Shown: positions 17,015-25,273 of the stretch, piece by piece
How positions within the stretch are numbered: position 1 is the stretch's first letter
Layout: each line of letters begins with the position of its first letter
From: Hyunsoonleella jejuensis
Lineage (GTDB): Bacteria; Bacteroidota; Bacteroidia; Flavobacteriales; Flavobacteriaceae
DNA: 64,000 bases
Assembly: GCF_900111025.1 (NCBI RefSeq)
Contig: NZ_FOFN01000001.1
Coordinates: 1-64,000 of the forward strand
Direction of reading: 5' to 3'
Made by a program: the position numbers and the translations under genes
The notes under the pieces: generated by a model
Told to the model about the DNA's origin: nothing
Databases searched by the model: none
What the model saw: the letters and a program-made list of their open reading frames with translations, nothing else

Positions 17015-17953
17015 CTATAAATTTTCTAATATCTTTTTTAACACCAATTGTGCGGCATAGGTTCTGTTGTTAGCTTGTTCAATAACGATGGAATTATGGC
17101 TATCTAATACTGCATCTTCAACTACTACGTTGCGTCTTACTGGCAAACAATGCATAAATTTCGCATCGCCTATTTTATCTTTAGTAATCATCCAATCAGT
17201 ACCCTTATTTATAACTTTACCGTAAGCGTCGTAAGCACTCCAGTTTTTCGTATAAATAAAATCAGCATCTTTAAATGCCTCTTCTTGATTGTGGTAAATC
17301 GGTGTATCACCAGTAATTTCAGGATTTAAATCATAGCCTTCTGGGTTTGCTATCACAAACTCCACATCCATTTTTTGCATTGCTTGTGTAAAGCTATTGG
17401 CAACGGCATGCGGTAAAGCCTTAATATGGGGTGCCCAACTCAGCACTACTTTTGGTTTGGCTTTTTGTGAGAATTCCGAAATAGTGAGCGCATCGGTTAA
17501 ACCCTGTAATGGATGTCCTGTAGCACTTTCCATATTCACAATTGGAACAGAGGCATACTCCATAAAAGCATTCAAAACCTGTTCACTTTCGTCTTTAGCT
17601 TTATCGGTTAATGTTGGAAATGCCCTAACCGCAATTATATCGCAATATTGAGATACTACTGCAGCTGCTTCTTTAATATGTTCTGCCGTATTACCATTCA
17701 TAATAGTACCATCATCAAACTCTAAGCCCCAAGCATCTCCGGATACATTCATTACAATAGGGTTCATTCCTAAATTCAATGCTGCTTTTTGCGTACTTAA
17801 ACGGGTACGCAAACTGGAATTAAAGAATAATAACCCTATGGTCATATGCTTTCCTAGCGCAACATGCTGCAACGGATTTGCCTTTAACGTTTTGGCGTCT
17901 TCAATCCATTTCTTAATATTATCAATATCATGTATGGATGTGTAATGCTTCAT
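17015..17953 (-). CDS. argF': N-acyl-ornithine carbamoyltransferase (succinyl type suspected)
   Basis: This 312-residue transcarbamylase acts on N-acylated ornithine. The carbamoyl-phosphate motif reads SSLRTRLST rather than STRTR of ordinary OTCase, and HCLPVRR near the C-terminus is typical of the acetyl/succinyl subgroup. At the position known to set specificity (Glu92 in Xanthomonas acetylornithine, Pro90 in Bacteroides succinylornithine enzyme) the sequence is GNTAEH, that is Ala90. A small residue there fits succinyl-ornithine better. The alignment is by eye and the family numbers are from memory. It lies 7 bp after proB. Confidence 0.88.
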   Translation of the reverse strand: MKHYTSIHDIDNIKKWIEDAKTLKANPLQHVALGKHMTIGLLFFNSSLRTRLSTQKAALNLGMNPIVMNVSGDAWGLEFDDGTIMNGNTAEHIKEAAAVVSQYCDIIAVRAFPTLTDKAKDESEQVLNAFMEYASVPIVNMESATGHPLQGLTDALTISEFSQKAKPKVVLSWAPHIKALPHAVANSFTQAMQKMDVEFVIANPEGYDLNPEITGDTPIYHNQEEAFKDADFIYTKNWSAYDAYGKVINKGTDWMITKDKIGDAKFMHCLPVRRNVVVEDAVLDSHNSIVIEQANNRTYAAQLVLKKILENL

Positions 17954-17960
17954 TTCTATT

Positions 17961-18725
17961 TTATTTTATCTTCGTAAACGGTACTTTATGCGCTATAGCA
18001 TTGAGAATAAAATTATCCTCTAATCCGTTTACAATCCACGTTTCAATATTTGCTTTTTTTGTAACCTCAGCAGCTTCTATTTTAGATTGCATCCCACCAC
18101 TGCCATGAGAGGATTTAGAACTGACTACTTCCTCTGCTAATTCCTTAAAATCATTTACTTCTTCGATAGTTTTAGGCGAACCACTTTCTATAGATAGCTT
18201 AGTGTAAATACCATTTGTATTGGTTGCTATTATAAATAAATCAGCACCCAATAAAGATGCCGTTAAAGCGCCTAATTTATCATTATCACCAAATTTAATT
18301 TCATCTGTAGCAACTGTGTCGTTTTCATTAATGATTGGAATGTAATTGTTATTCACCAGAACATTAATAGTATTCATAATATTGCTTCTGCTGTCTTCCT
18401 TTTCAAAATCGGAATAGGATAATAAACACTGCGAACTCAACAAGCCATATTCTCTAAAAATCTCTTGATAAATTCTAATTAAATGAGGTTGACCTATGGA
18501 TGCCAAAGCTTGCTTTACAAATACATCTTGTTGCTTGCTCTCCAATTTCACAAATTGTTTTGCTACTGCAATAGCGCCAGAACTTACAATAATAAACTCA
18601 CAGGAATCCTGAAGTTTTGCAATTTGATTTGCGATGTCTTCAATCTTGCCTCTGGAAATATTATCGGTTTCCTTGGTTAAGGTATTAGAACCTACTTTTA
18701 ATAATATGCGTTTTTTCTTCTGCAT
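17961..18725 (-). CDS. proB: glutamate 5-kinase
   Basis: The first step of proline synthesis, phosphorylating glutamate. The 254-residue protein has the amino-acid-kinase domain only (KVGSN near residue 10, SSGAIAVA, the NENDTVATDEI acid loop, and GGMQSKI), lacking the C-terminal PUA domain of longer ProB proteins. The start lies 1 bp past the proA stop, so the two are tightly coupled. The presence of pro genes inside an arg operon fits shared glutamate semialdehyde chemistry. Confidence 0.94.
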   Translation of the reverse strand: MQKKKRILLKVGSNTLTKETDNISRGKIEDIANQIAKLQDSCEFIIVSSGAIAVAKQFVKLESKQQDVFVKQALASIGQPHLIRIYQEIFREYGLLSSQCLLSYSDFEKEDSRSNIMNTINVLVNNNYIPIINENDTVATDEIKFGDNDKLGALTASLLGADLFIIATNTNGIYTKLSIESGSPKTIEEVNDFKELAEEVVSSKSSHGSGGMQSKIEAAEVTKKANIETWIVNGLEDNFILNAIAHKVPFTKIK

Positions 18726-18726
18726 G

Positions 18727-19920
18727 CTATCTTATTTGTCCGTTACCATGAACGTACCATTTGTTAGTCACCAAATGTTGCAACCCTATTGGTCCGCGTT
18801 GGTGCAATTTATCTGTACTAATAGCTAATTCGCCCCCTAAACCTAACTGACCACCATCTGTAAAACGTGTAGATGCGTTATGATACACCGCTGCTGTATC
18901 GACGTTTTCCATAAAGGTTTTAGCTTCTACTTCATCAGTTGTAATAATAGACGATGAATGCCCACCGGAATATGTATTAATCATAGCAATAGCATCTTGA
19001 TTAGATGCTATTTCACCAATAAGAATTTTATAATCTAGAAATTCCTCGTACCAAATGTCATCAGATTTAATGGATTCCAACCCGTTCTCTTTTGAAATAG
19101 TTTCATCACCTAAAACTTCAATTTTGAAATCTTTTAATTTAGAAACCAAAGTGTTTACAAACTCCTGTTTATTTGGAAGATTTTTATCAATCAATACTTT
19201 ATCTACTGCATTACACGCTGATATTTTCGACTTTCCGTTCATAATCACATCAATGGCAATATCTAAATCGGCTTCTTTATGAACGTACACAAAATTATTA
19301 CCACGCCCGCTAATAATAACAGGACAGGTTGCATGTTGTTTTACAAAGGCTATTAAACGTTCACCACCACGAGGTACAATTAAATCAACCCGTTGTGTTG
19401 GGTTTTCTAAAAAGGCTTGCGTTTCCGTTCGGTTGTATTGTAAATATTCAACCCAATCGGTAGATGCGCCTTCTTCCTGCAATGCTTGATGCCACAACTC
19501 CACAATTTTTAGGTTAGATCTTAGCGACTCTTTTCCCCCTTTTAGTAAAATTTTATTTCCTGATTTAAAGGCAATGCCTGCTGCTTCAACTGTTACATCT
19601 GGACGAGATTCGTAAATAATCAATACCGTTCCAAAAGACGCCGTTTTATTAAATACCTGCATGCCATTTTCATGTTTAAAACTGAATCGTTCCACACCAA
19701 CCGGATCGTCTTGTGATGCCAAATGTGTTGCTGCTTTAATCATTTCATCTACCTTATTATCGTCCACTTTCAAACGGTCAAACATAGAGATATCATCCCC
19801 TTTATAGGATTGTAAATCAACTTTATTAATATCAATTATCGCCTGACGTTCTTGCTCTAGAAGTGCCGCCATTTTTAATAAAACAGCGTTTCTTTTTTCT
19901 ATAGATAATAGCGTGTTCAT
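18727..19920 (-). CDS. proA: glutamate-5-semialdehyde dehydrogenase
   Basis: This 397-residue enzyme reduces glutamyl-5-phosphate to the semialdehyde in proline synthesis. The aldehyde-dehydrogenase fold is clear: the Rossmann-like TVLIIYESRPDVTVEA segment, the SGNKILLKGGKE loop, and catalytic Cys236 in SKISACNAVDK. The length is normal for ProA. It lies 23 bp after argD and 1 bp before proB. Confidence 0.95.
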   Translation of the reverse strand: MNTLLSIEKRNAVLLKMAALLEQERQAIIDINKVDLQSYKGDDISMFDRLKVDDNKVDEMIKAATHLASQDDPVGVERFSFKHENGMQVFNKTASFGTVLIIYESRPDVTVEAAGIAFKSGNKILLKGGKESLRSNLKIVELWHQALQEEGASTDWVEYLQYNRTETQAFLENPTQRVDLIVPRGGERLIAFVKQHATCPVIISGRGNNFVYVHKEADLDIAIDVIMNGKSKISACNAVDKVLIDKNLPNKQEFVNTLVSKLKDFKIEVLGDETISKENGLESIKSDDIWYEEFLDYKILIGEIASNQDAIAMINTYSGGHSSSIITTDEVEAKTFMENVDTAAVYHNASTRFTDGGQLGLGGELAISTDKLHQRGPIGLQHLVTNKWYVHGNGQIR

Positions 19921-19943
19921 TTTATTTGTTTTGAGTCTTAATC

Positions 19944-21092
19944 TCAGTCTACAATTTGTTCTGCATTTTTCAAAGCTCCTTTCAAAGCTTCAAAAAACTG
20001 ATCAATATTTTGTTTTTCTATATTCAAAGGCGGTAAAATTCTTAAAAGTTTTTTATTTGCTGCTCCTCCTGTAAATATCTTATAATTATAAATTAAATCT
20101 TTACGAAGGTCTCCTACTTCAAAGTCGAATTCTAAACCAAGCATTAATCCTCTACCTTTTATATTTTTTATTTGCGGGATAGTTTTGGCTTTTTCTATAA
20201 AATAATGAGACATGGCATCTACATTAGCCATTAATCCCTCGTCTTCAATCGTATGCAACACCGCTAATCCCGCAGCGCATGCCAGATGATTACCACCAAA
20301 AGTGGTACCTAACATGCCATATTTTGCTTCTATATTTGGATGAATTAAAATACCACCAATAGGAAATCCGTTGCCCATACCTTTTGCTATGGAAATAATA
20401 TCAGGGGTTACATTGTAATGTTGAAACGCAAAGAATTTCCCTGAACGGCCATAACCAGATTGTACCTCATCTGCAATAAACATGGTGTTATTCGTTTTAC
20501 ACAGCGCATACACTTGCTCAAAAAAAGCTGCAGAACCTTGATCTAAACCACCGACACCTTGTATAAACTCAACGATAACCGCGCACACATCACCTTTTTC
20601 CAATTCAGCTTTAACACCCAAAATATCATTGAGTTCTAAAAACGTCACTTTCTGTTGTGCATTTATTGGTGCTACTACATTTGGATTATCAGTAGCTGCA
20701 ACAGCAGCCGATGTGCGTCCGTGAAATCCATTTTTAAAAGCTATCACTCGAGATTTTCCCGTTTTAAAAGATGCTAATTTTAAAGCGTTTTCATTGGCTT
20801 CAGCTCCAGAATTTACTAAAAACAACTCATAGCCTTGGCAACCAGAAAGTGCTTCGATCTTATCGGCCAATTGCTTTTGTAAAGGATTCTGAATCGCATT
20901 AGAATAAAATCCCAATGCATTTACTTGACTGGTAATAGCCTCCACATAGTTTGGATGTGCATGCCCAATAGAAATCACAGCGTGACCTCCATAAAGGTCC
21001 AGATATTCTTCACCTTTATCATCGTAAACATGAATACCTTTCCCAGAAACTGGGGTAACATTATATAATGGATAAACGTCAAATAATGGCAT
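19944..21092 (-). CDS. argD: acyl-ornithine aminotransferase
   Basis: This 382-residue PLP aminotransferase of class III makes N-acyl-ornithine from the acyl-glutamate semialdehyde. PLP-site features are NSGAEANENALK at 94-105, GFHGRT near 122, IADEVQSGYGR near 206, and Schiff-base Lys237 in SIAKGMGNGFP. Members of this family often accept acetyl- and succinyl-ornithine alike. It lies 2 bp after proC and 23 bp before proA. Confidence 0.93.
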   Translation of the reverse strand: MPLFDVYPLYNVTPVSGKGIHVYDDKGEEYLDLYGGHAVISIGHAHPNYVEAITSQVNALGFYSNAIQNPLQKQLADKIEALSGCQGYELFLVNSGAEANENALKLASFKTGKSRVIAFKNGFHGRTSAAVAATDNPNVVAPINAQQKVTFLELNDILGVKAELEKGDVCAVIVEFIQGVGGLDQGSAAFFEQVYALCKTNNTMFIADEVQSGYGRSGKFFAFQHYNVTPDIISIAKGMGNGFPIGGILIHPNIEAKYGMLGTTFGGNHLACAAGLAVLHTIEDEGLMANVDAMSHYFIEKAKTIPQIKNIKGRGLMLGLEFDFEVGDLRKDLIYNYKIFTGGAANKKLLRILPPLNIEKQNIDQFFEALKGALKNAEQIVD

Positions 21093-21094
21093 GT

Positions 21095-21889
21095 TTAACT
21101 ATTTTTAATTTGGTTAATTTTTTCAAACGAAGCCGTAATACCCTTGATTAAAGACGAACTCAATCCTTGGTGCTCCATTTCATTAAGGCCCTCAATTGTA
21201 CAACCGCTTGGTGTAGTTACTCTATCGATTTCAGCCTCTGGATGTCTACCAGATTCTTTCAATAAACTAGCCGCTCCATAGCAGGTTTGTAATGCTAATT
21301 GGTGTGCTTCTTCTGCCTCAAAACCTAGTTGAATAGCGCCTTGGGTTGTAGCACGCACCAAGCGCATCCAAAAAGCAATACCACTCGCGCAGATTACAGT
21401 TGCTGCTTGAATTTGTTCTTCTGGAATTACCATAGTTGTTCCTAATTGATTGAAAATAGTCTTTGCCAATTCTATTTTCAACTGCCCCACAAGATTTGCC
21501 GACAAACACGTCATGGATTTACCAATAGAAATCGCCGTGTTTGGCATCACACGAATAATGTGTTTATCCTCACCTAAAATGGCCTCAATCTTTGCAATGG
21601 AAAATCCTGCGGCAACCGACATCACAACATGCTCCTCAGTAATCAATGGTTGTATTTCTTTTAATACACCTTCAATATGGCGCGGTTGTAATGCAAAAAT
21701 CACAACGTCGCTGTTTTCAACTGCAGCAGCGTTATTATTGGTAATCGTCACATATGCTTCATCCACAAATTCATTCACTTGCGACGTGTTTTTGTCGCTC
21801 AAGTACAACGACGTGAAAGACTTGTTTTTTATCAGCCCTTTTGCAATCGAACTTCCCAAATTTCCCGTTCCAATAATCGCTATTTTCAT
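21095..21889 (-). CDS. proC: pyrroline-5-carboxylate reductase
   Basis: This 264-residue NAD(P)H-dependent enzyme makes proline from pyrroline-5-carboxylate. It has the Rossmann motif IGTGNLGSS at 6-14, VIFALQPRHIE, and the C-terminal helical domain with RVTTPSGCTIEGL, the usual signature. It is 2 bp before argD; upstream a 128-bp gap carries an inverted pair of REP-like repeats separating it from argC. With proA and proB it completes proline synthesis inside the operon. Confidence 0.93.
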   Translation of the reverse strand: MKIAIIGTGNLGSSIAKGLIKNKSFTSLYLSDKNTSQVNEFVDEAYVTITNNNAAAVENSDVVIFALQPRHIEGVLKEIQPLITEEHVVMSVAAGFSIAKIEAILGEDKHIIRVMPNTAISIGKSMTCLSANLVGQLKIELAKTIFNQLGTTMVIPEEQIQAATVICASGIAFWMRLVRATTQGAIQLGFEAEEAHQLALQTCYGAASLLKESGRHPEAEIDRVTTPSGCTIEGLNEMEHQGLSSSLIKGITASFEKINQIKNS

Positions 21890-21900
21890 AATTCCTAGTA

Positions 21901-22018
21901 AGCCCTTCCTAACCTACCCATAGGGAGGAACAAAAGCTATTTTTTTATGTTATTATTTATATCTCAATACTATATACTCACAAGAGTTTCCTCTCCTTCG
22001 GAGGGGTTAGGGGAGGCT
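21901..22018. repeat. inverted pair of REP-like elements (REPIN-like)
   Basis: Two related GC-rich arms face each other in the proC-argC gap: the left arm near 21903-21930 (AAGCCCTTCCTAACC ... AGGGAGGAAC) and the right arm near 21985-22018, whose reverse complement reads AAGCCTCCCCTAACCCC then AGGAGAGGAAAC. Each arm has its own short hairpin (CTCCTTCGGAG in the right one). The spacer of about 55 nt is AT-rich. The right arm overlaps the argC stop. The unit CTCCTTCGGAGGGGTTAGG is known to me as a dispersed repeat in Flavobacteriia. Confidence 0.7.
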
Positions 22019-22995
22019 TAAAAGTAAGTCGCTTTCAATCCTAATCCTGTTGTTTCTTCTAATCCGAACATCAAATTCATATTCTGTACAGCTTGTCCTG
22101 AAGCGCCTTTCAATAAATTATCAATAGTACTAGTTATTAGTAATTTACCGTTGTGCTTATGCAAATGCACCAAACATTTGTTAGTATTTACCACCTGTTT
22201 CATATGTAAAAAATCATCCGAAACAAAAGTAAACTTCGCATCCTTGTAAAACGATTTATAAATGGTTTTTGCATCTTCAACCGATCCTTCGAAATCGGTA
22301 TAAATAGTTGCAAAAATTCCTCTTGAAAAATTACCTCTATTTGGCATAAAAATAATTTCAGAAAAAAAATCAGACTGTAATTGATTCACAGATTGATTGA
22401 TTTCACCTAAATGCTGATGCGTAAAGGGTTTGTAATACGAAAAATTATTGTCTCTCCATGTAAAATGAGTGGTAGCTGACAGTGATGTGCCTGCACCAGT
22501 TGCACCAGTTACAGCATTTACATGCACATCTTTAGTAATTAAACCTGCATCTGCCAATGGCAATAGCCCTAACTGAATCGCCGTGGCAAAACAACCAGGG
22601 TTTGCGATATATTTCGCATTTACAATAGCCTCTTTATTTAATTCTGGCAACCCATAAACAAAAGTTTTACCTTCAAAAGTTTTATCCGCTTCAAGTCTAA
22701 AATCGTTTCCTAAATCTATAATTTTAGTAGTTTCAGAAAAGGTATTTGCCGATAAAAACTTTACTGAATTACCATGACCTAAGCATAAAAACAACACATC
22801 TATATTCGGGTTTACGGTATCCGTAAATTTTAAATCTAACGATCCTACTAAATCTTGGTGTACTTTACTAATGTGGTTCCCAGCATTCGAGGTACTGAAT
22901 ACAAAATCTATCTCTGCATTTGGATGATTAATCAATATCCTAATTAACTCTCCAGCTGTATATCCTGCACCACCAATAATTCCAACCTTAATCAT
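22018..22995 (-). CDS. argC: N-acyl-gamma-glutamyl-phosphate reductase
   Basis: This 325-residue NADPH-dependent enzyme reduces acyl-glutamyl phosphate. It has the Rossmann motif GIIGGAGYTAGEL at 5-17 and the catalytic Cys135 in NPGCFATA. The HxxxLGEI motif near the middle of the protein is the usual ArgC substrate region. Length is normal for the short ArgC type. It lies 3 bp after argG and is separated from proC by a repeat pair. Confidence 0.95.
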   Translation of the reverse strand: MIKVGIIGGAGYTAGELIRILINHPNAEIDFVFSTSNAGNHISKVHQDLVGSLDLKFTDTVNPNIDVLFLCLGHGNSVKFLSANTFSETTKIIDLGNDFRLEADKTFEGKTFVYGLPELNKEAIVNAKYIANPGCFATAIQLGLLPLADAGLITKDVHVNAVTGATGAGTSLSATTHFTWRDNNFSYYKPFTHQHLGEINQSVNQLQSDFFSEIIFMPNRGNFSRGIFATIYTDFEGSVEDAKTIYKSFYKDAKFTFVSDDFLHMKQVVNTNKCLVHLHKHNGKLLITSTIDNLLKGASGQAVQNMNLMFGLEETTGLGLKATYF

Positions 22996-22998
22996 ATT

Positions 22999-24174
22999 TT
23001 AAGAGTTTACCTGTTGATATATTTTGTTTTGATTTCCAAGAATTTTAATAAATCCTTTAGCATCATCAGCAGTCCAAGCTCTATTTTCTTCCCCATAGCT
23101 TCCAAATTTCGCACTCATTAAATCATGCTCAGATGTTATACCATCTAATGAGAAATGATAAGGTTTCAAGGTTACTGTAACATCTCCCGACACCATATCT
23201 TGACTACTTTGTAGAAATGCTTCAATATTTCGCATTACTGGGTCTAAATACTGTCCTTCATGTAAATGCATACCATAAAAACTAGACAAGTATTCTTTAT
23301 GCTGCAATTGCCATTTGGTTAATGTATGCTTTTCTAATAGGTGGTGCGCTTTCACTGTAATTAAAGCTGCGGCAGCTTCAAATCCAACTCTTCCTTTTAT
23401 ACCAACAATGGTATCACCAACATGTATATCTCTACCGATGGCATAGGCCGAAGCTATATCATTTAGTTTTTCAATATTTACTTCTGGAGCATTTTCTTCA
23501 CCGTTTAGCGCAACGAACTCTCCCTTTTTAAAAGTTAAGGTTACTTTTTCTTCTCCCTCTTTTTCCAATTGTGATGGATAAGCCTCACTTGGTAAAGGTT
23601 TTTCTGATTCTAATGTTTCAACACCTCCAACACTAGTACCCCAAAGCCCTTTGTTTACAGAGTATTTAGATTTTTCCCAAGGCATATCAATACCTTCAGA
23701 TTTTAAATAATCAATCTCTTCCTGTCTGGTTAATTTTTGGTCTCTAATTGGAGTAATAATCTTGATATTCGGTGCCAACGTTTGGAAGATCATATCAAAT
23801 CTTACTTGATCATTTCCTGCACCTGTACTGCCGTGGGCTATATATTCTGCATTAATACTTTTAGCATATTCAATAATTTCAATCGCTTGAATAATACGCT
23901 CTGCACTTACAGATAGCGGATATGTATTGTTTTTTAATACGTTACCAAATATTAAGTATTTTACCACTTTTTGATAAAAGGTAGCAACCGCATCAATGTT
24001 CTTGTATGTAGAAACCCCCATTTTATAGGCGTTACTTTCAATATGTTTAATTTCTTCTTGTGTAAAACCTCCTGTATTCACACTTACCGCATGCACATCA
24101 TAGTCTTTAGATAAACTAACTGCACAGTACGAGGTATCCAATCCGCCACTATAAGCTATTACTAATTTTTTCAT
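22999..24174 (-). CDS. argG: argininosuccinate synthase
   Basis: This 391-residue enzyme joins citrulline and aspartate using ATP. The N-terminal PP-loop AYSGGLDTS at 7-15 binds ATP, and GSTGAGNDQVRFD is the conserved substrate-binding signature. The length is typical of the family. It is the second gene of the operon, 4 bp after the GNAT gene and 3 bp before argC. Confidence 0.96.
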   Translation of the reverse strand: MKKLVIAYSGGLDTSYCAVSLSKDYDVHAVSVNTGGFTQEEIKHIESNAYKMGVSTYKNIDAVATFYQKVVKYLIFGNVLKNNTYPLSVSAERIIQAIEIIEYAKSINAEYIAHGSTGAGNDQVRFDMIFQTLAPNIKIITPIRDQKLTRQEEIDYLKSEGIDMPWEKSKYSVNKGLWGTSVGGVETLESEKPLPSEAYPSQLEKEGEEKVTLTFKKGEFVALNGEENAPEVNIEKLNDIASAYAIGRDIHVGDTIVGIKGRVGFEAAAALITVKAHHLLEKHTLTKWQLQHKEYLSSFYGMHLHEGQYLDPVMRNIEAFLQSSQDMVSGDVTVTLKPYHFSLDGITSEHDLMSAKFGSYGEENRAWTADDAKGFIKILGNQNKIYQQVNS

Positions 24175-24178
24175 TGTA

Positions 24179-24796
24179 TTATTTTTTGTCTTTTTTTAGA
24201 AACAAAGCTTCTTTAATTCGTTTTAATCTGTTAAACGCACCTTCTTTGACTTTTACTTTTTCGTCTTTCTTGGCTTTTTCAGGATCGTAAAGCATACCTG
24301 TACACAAACACATTTTTCTATTGGTACGAGTTAATACATCGTAATTTTTGCAAGTTTGGCAGCCATCCCAAAAGGTCTGGTCATCTGTTAATTCAGAAAA
24401 GGGAACAGGTTTATAACCTAAATCGCTATTCATTTTCATTACAGGTAAACCAGTAGTAATACTAAACACTTTGGCATCTGGAAACTTATTTCTAGAATGC
24501 TCAAATATCTTATGCTTAATTTGTTTTGCAAGACCATGCCCTCTATAATCTGGATGCACAATTAAGCCAGAATTGGCTACAAATTTGCCATGTCCCCATT
24601 TTTCGATGTAACAAAATCCAGCAAATTTATCGCCATCCAAAGCTATAACGGCGTTTCCGTTTTCAATTTTTGTCGCAATATATTCTGGTGTGCGTCTGGC
24701 AATACCTGTGCCTCTAACCTGGGCAGATTCAGCGATAGTGTCGCAGATGGCTTCTGCGTATTTAATATGTGATATATCGGCTATTACAACCTTCAT
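24179..24796 (-). CDS. GNAT acyltransferase, candidate acylglutamate synthase
   Basis: This 205-residue protein opens the arginine operon. The GNAT acyl-CoA-binding signature lies at about residues 78-92 (VHPDYRGHGLAKQIK). The C-terminal part carries four cysteines, Cys146-x2-Cys149 and Cys163-x-Cys165, which could bind a metal; this is unusual in a simple GNAT. No classical argA or argJ is seen in the operon, so this protein is the natural candidate for the first step, acylating glutamate. Whether the donor is acetyl-CoA or succinyl-CoA is open; the argF' product hints at succinyl. Its leader region holds two arginine-rich frames. Confidence 0.75.
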   Translation of the reverse strand: MKVVIADISHIKYAEAICDTIAESAQVRGTGIARRTPEYIATKIENGNAVIALDGDKFAGFCYIEKWGHGKFVANSGLIVHPDYRGHGLAKQIKHKIFEHSRNKFPDAKVFSITTGLPVMKMNSDLGYKPVPFSELTDDQTFWDGCQTCKNYDVLTRTNRKMCLCTGMLYDPEKAKKDEKVKVKEGAFNRLKRIKEALFLKKDKK

Positions 24797-24879
24797 TTTT
24801 TGTCGTCTTTTTAAATTTTAAAATTTTCTTTTGAATACTGAACCGGACTCACCTAAGCTCAAAAAAATAGATAGTACCC

Positions 24880-24909
24880 TTACGGGCGACGAGGGAAACG
24901 ACGACGCAT
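24880..24909 (-). CDS. arginine-rich leader peptide 2
   Basis: The frame reads MRRRFPRRP and then TAA: five of nine residues are arginine. All codons (CGT, CGT, CGT, CGT, CGC) are read straight from the sequence. It ends 83 bp upstream of the GNAT start and is followed within about 15 nt by a T-run on the transcript strand. A 9-residue frame is too short for its own support, but its composition at the head of an arginine operon is hard to dismiss. Confidence 0.7.
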   Translation of the reverse strand: MRRRFPRRP

Positions 24910-24921
24910 AATAGAATTGTG

Positions 24922-24939
24922 GTTAATTATTGAATTAAC
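24922..24939 (-). promoter_or_regulatory. hairpin between the two leader peptides
   Basis: GTTAATT-CAAT-AATTAAC is a perfect 7-bp inverted repeat with a 4-nt loop, 12 bp upstream of leader peptide 2. It is AT-only in its outer pairs, so it would be weak as a terminator; it could occlude or pace translation of the second frame. Confidence 0.45.
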
Positions 24940-25023
24940 TTTATTTTGAAATGCTATGTTTTGATTTTTGGACACTGTTTGAAAAATTAAAATGACGTTT
25001 TGGGTTTTACTAATTTTAAAGTA

Positions 25024-25095
25024 TTAGAAGCGGCGGCGTCTGCGCGCGGGGAAACCGGGAGTGGTAAAACGTATCTTATGTTTTAAATTTTTCAT
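25024..25095 (-). CDS. arginine-rich leader peptide 1
   Basis: This 23-residue frame starts with MKNLKHKIRF, continues with TTPGFPA and ends in five consecutive Arg codons (CGC AGA CGC CGC CGC) and Phe before TAA. The in-frame stop upstream lies at 25107-25105, so the ATG at 25095 is the natural start. It sits 228 bp upstream of the GNAT start, on the operon strand. Its placement and Arg run fit a regulatory leader peptide that stalls when arginyl-tRNA is low. Confidence 0.75.
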   Translation of the reverse strand: MKNLKHKIRFTTPGFPARRRRRF

Positions 25096-25218
25096 GTAGT
25101 AAAACTAAAACTTTATTTCATAAACACCTAAAAACCATGAGACTTTTGATGAAAATTGAATAAATCTCTTTTTTTCAAAGGTTTTGTTTTGAAAAATTTA
25201 AAAAATAGAAGTTTTAGC

Positions 25219-25247
25219 AAAAAAAATGCACGTCTTAAATCGTGCAT
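25219..25247 (-). terminator. intrinsic terminator after the DUF1080 gene
   Basis: On the minus strand ATGCACG pairs with CGTGCAT (25226-25232 with 25241-25247) and is followed by eight T. It lies 27 bp after the stop of the DUF1080 gene at 25274 and so separates the sugar operon from the arginine leader. Confidence 0.8.
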
Positions 25248-25273
25248 ATATTATAGTTTGAAGTAAGAACCTT

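Larger units (their letters stand above)
24797..25273 (-). promoter_or_regulatory. leader region of the arginine operon
   Basis: This 477-bp gap holds, in operon order on the minus strand, the terminator of the upstream DUF1080 gene (25219-25247), a first Arg-rich frame (25095-25024), a 7-bp hairpin (24922-24939), a second Arg-rich frame (24909-24880) and a T-run (24867-24861) before the GNAT start. The two frames are local GC-rich islands in AT-rich DNA. This organisation fits transcription attenuation or translation-coupled control by arginyl-tRNA supply. The promoter itself is not evident. Confidence 0.65.
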
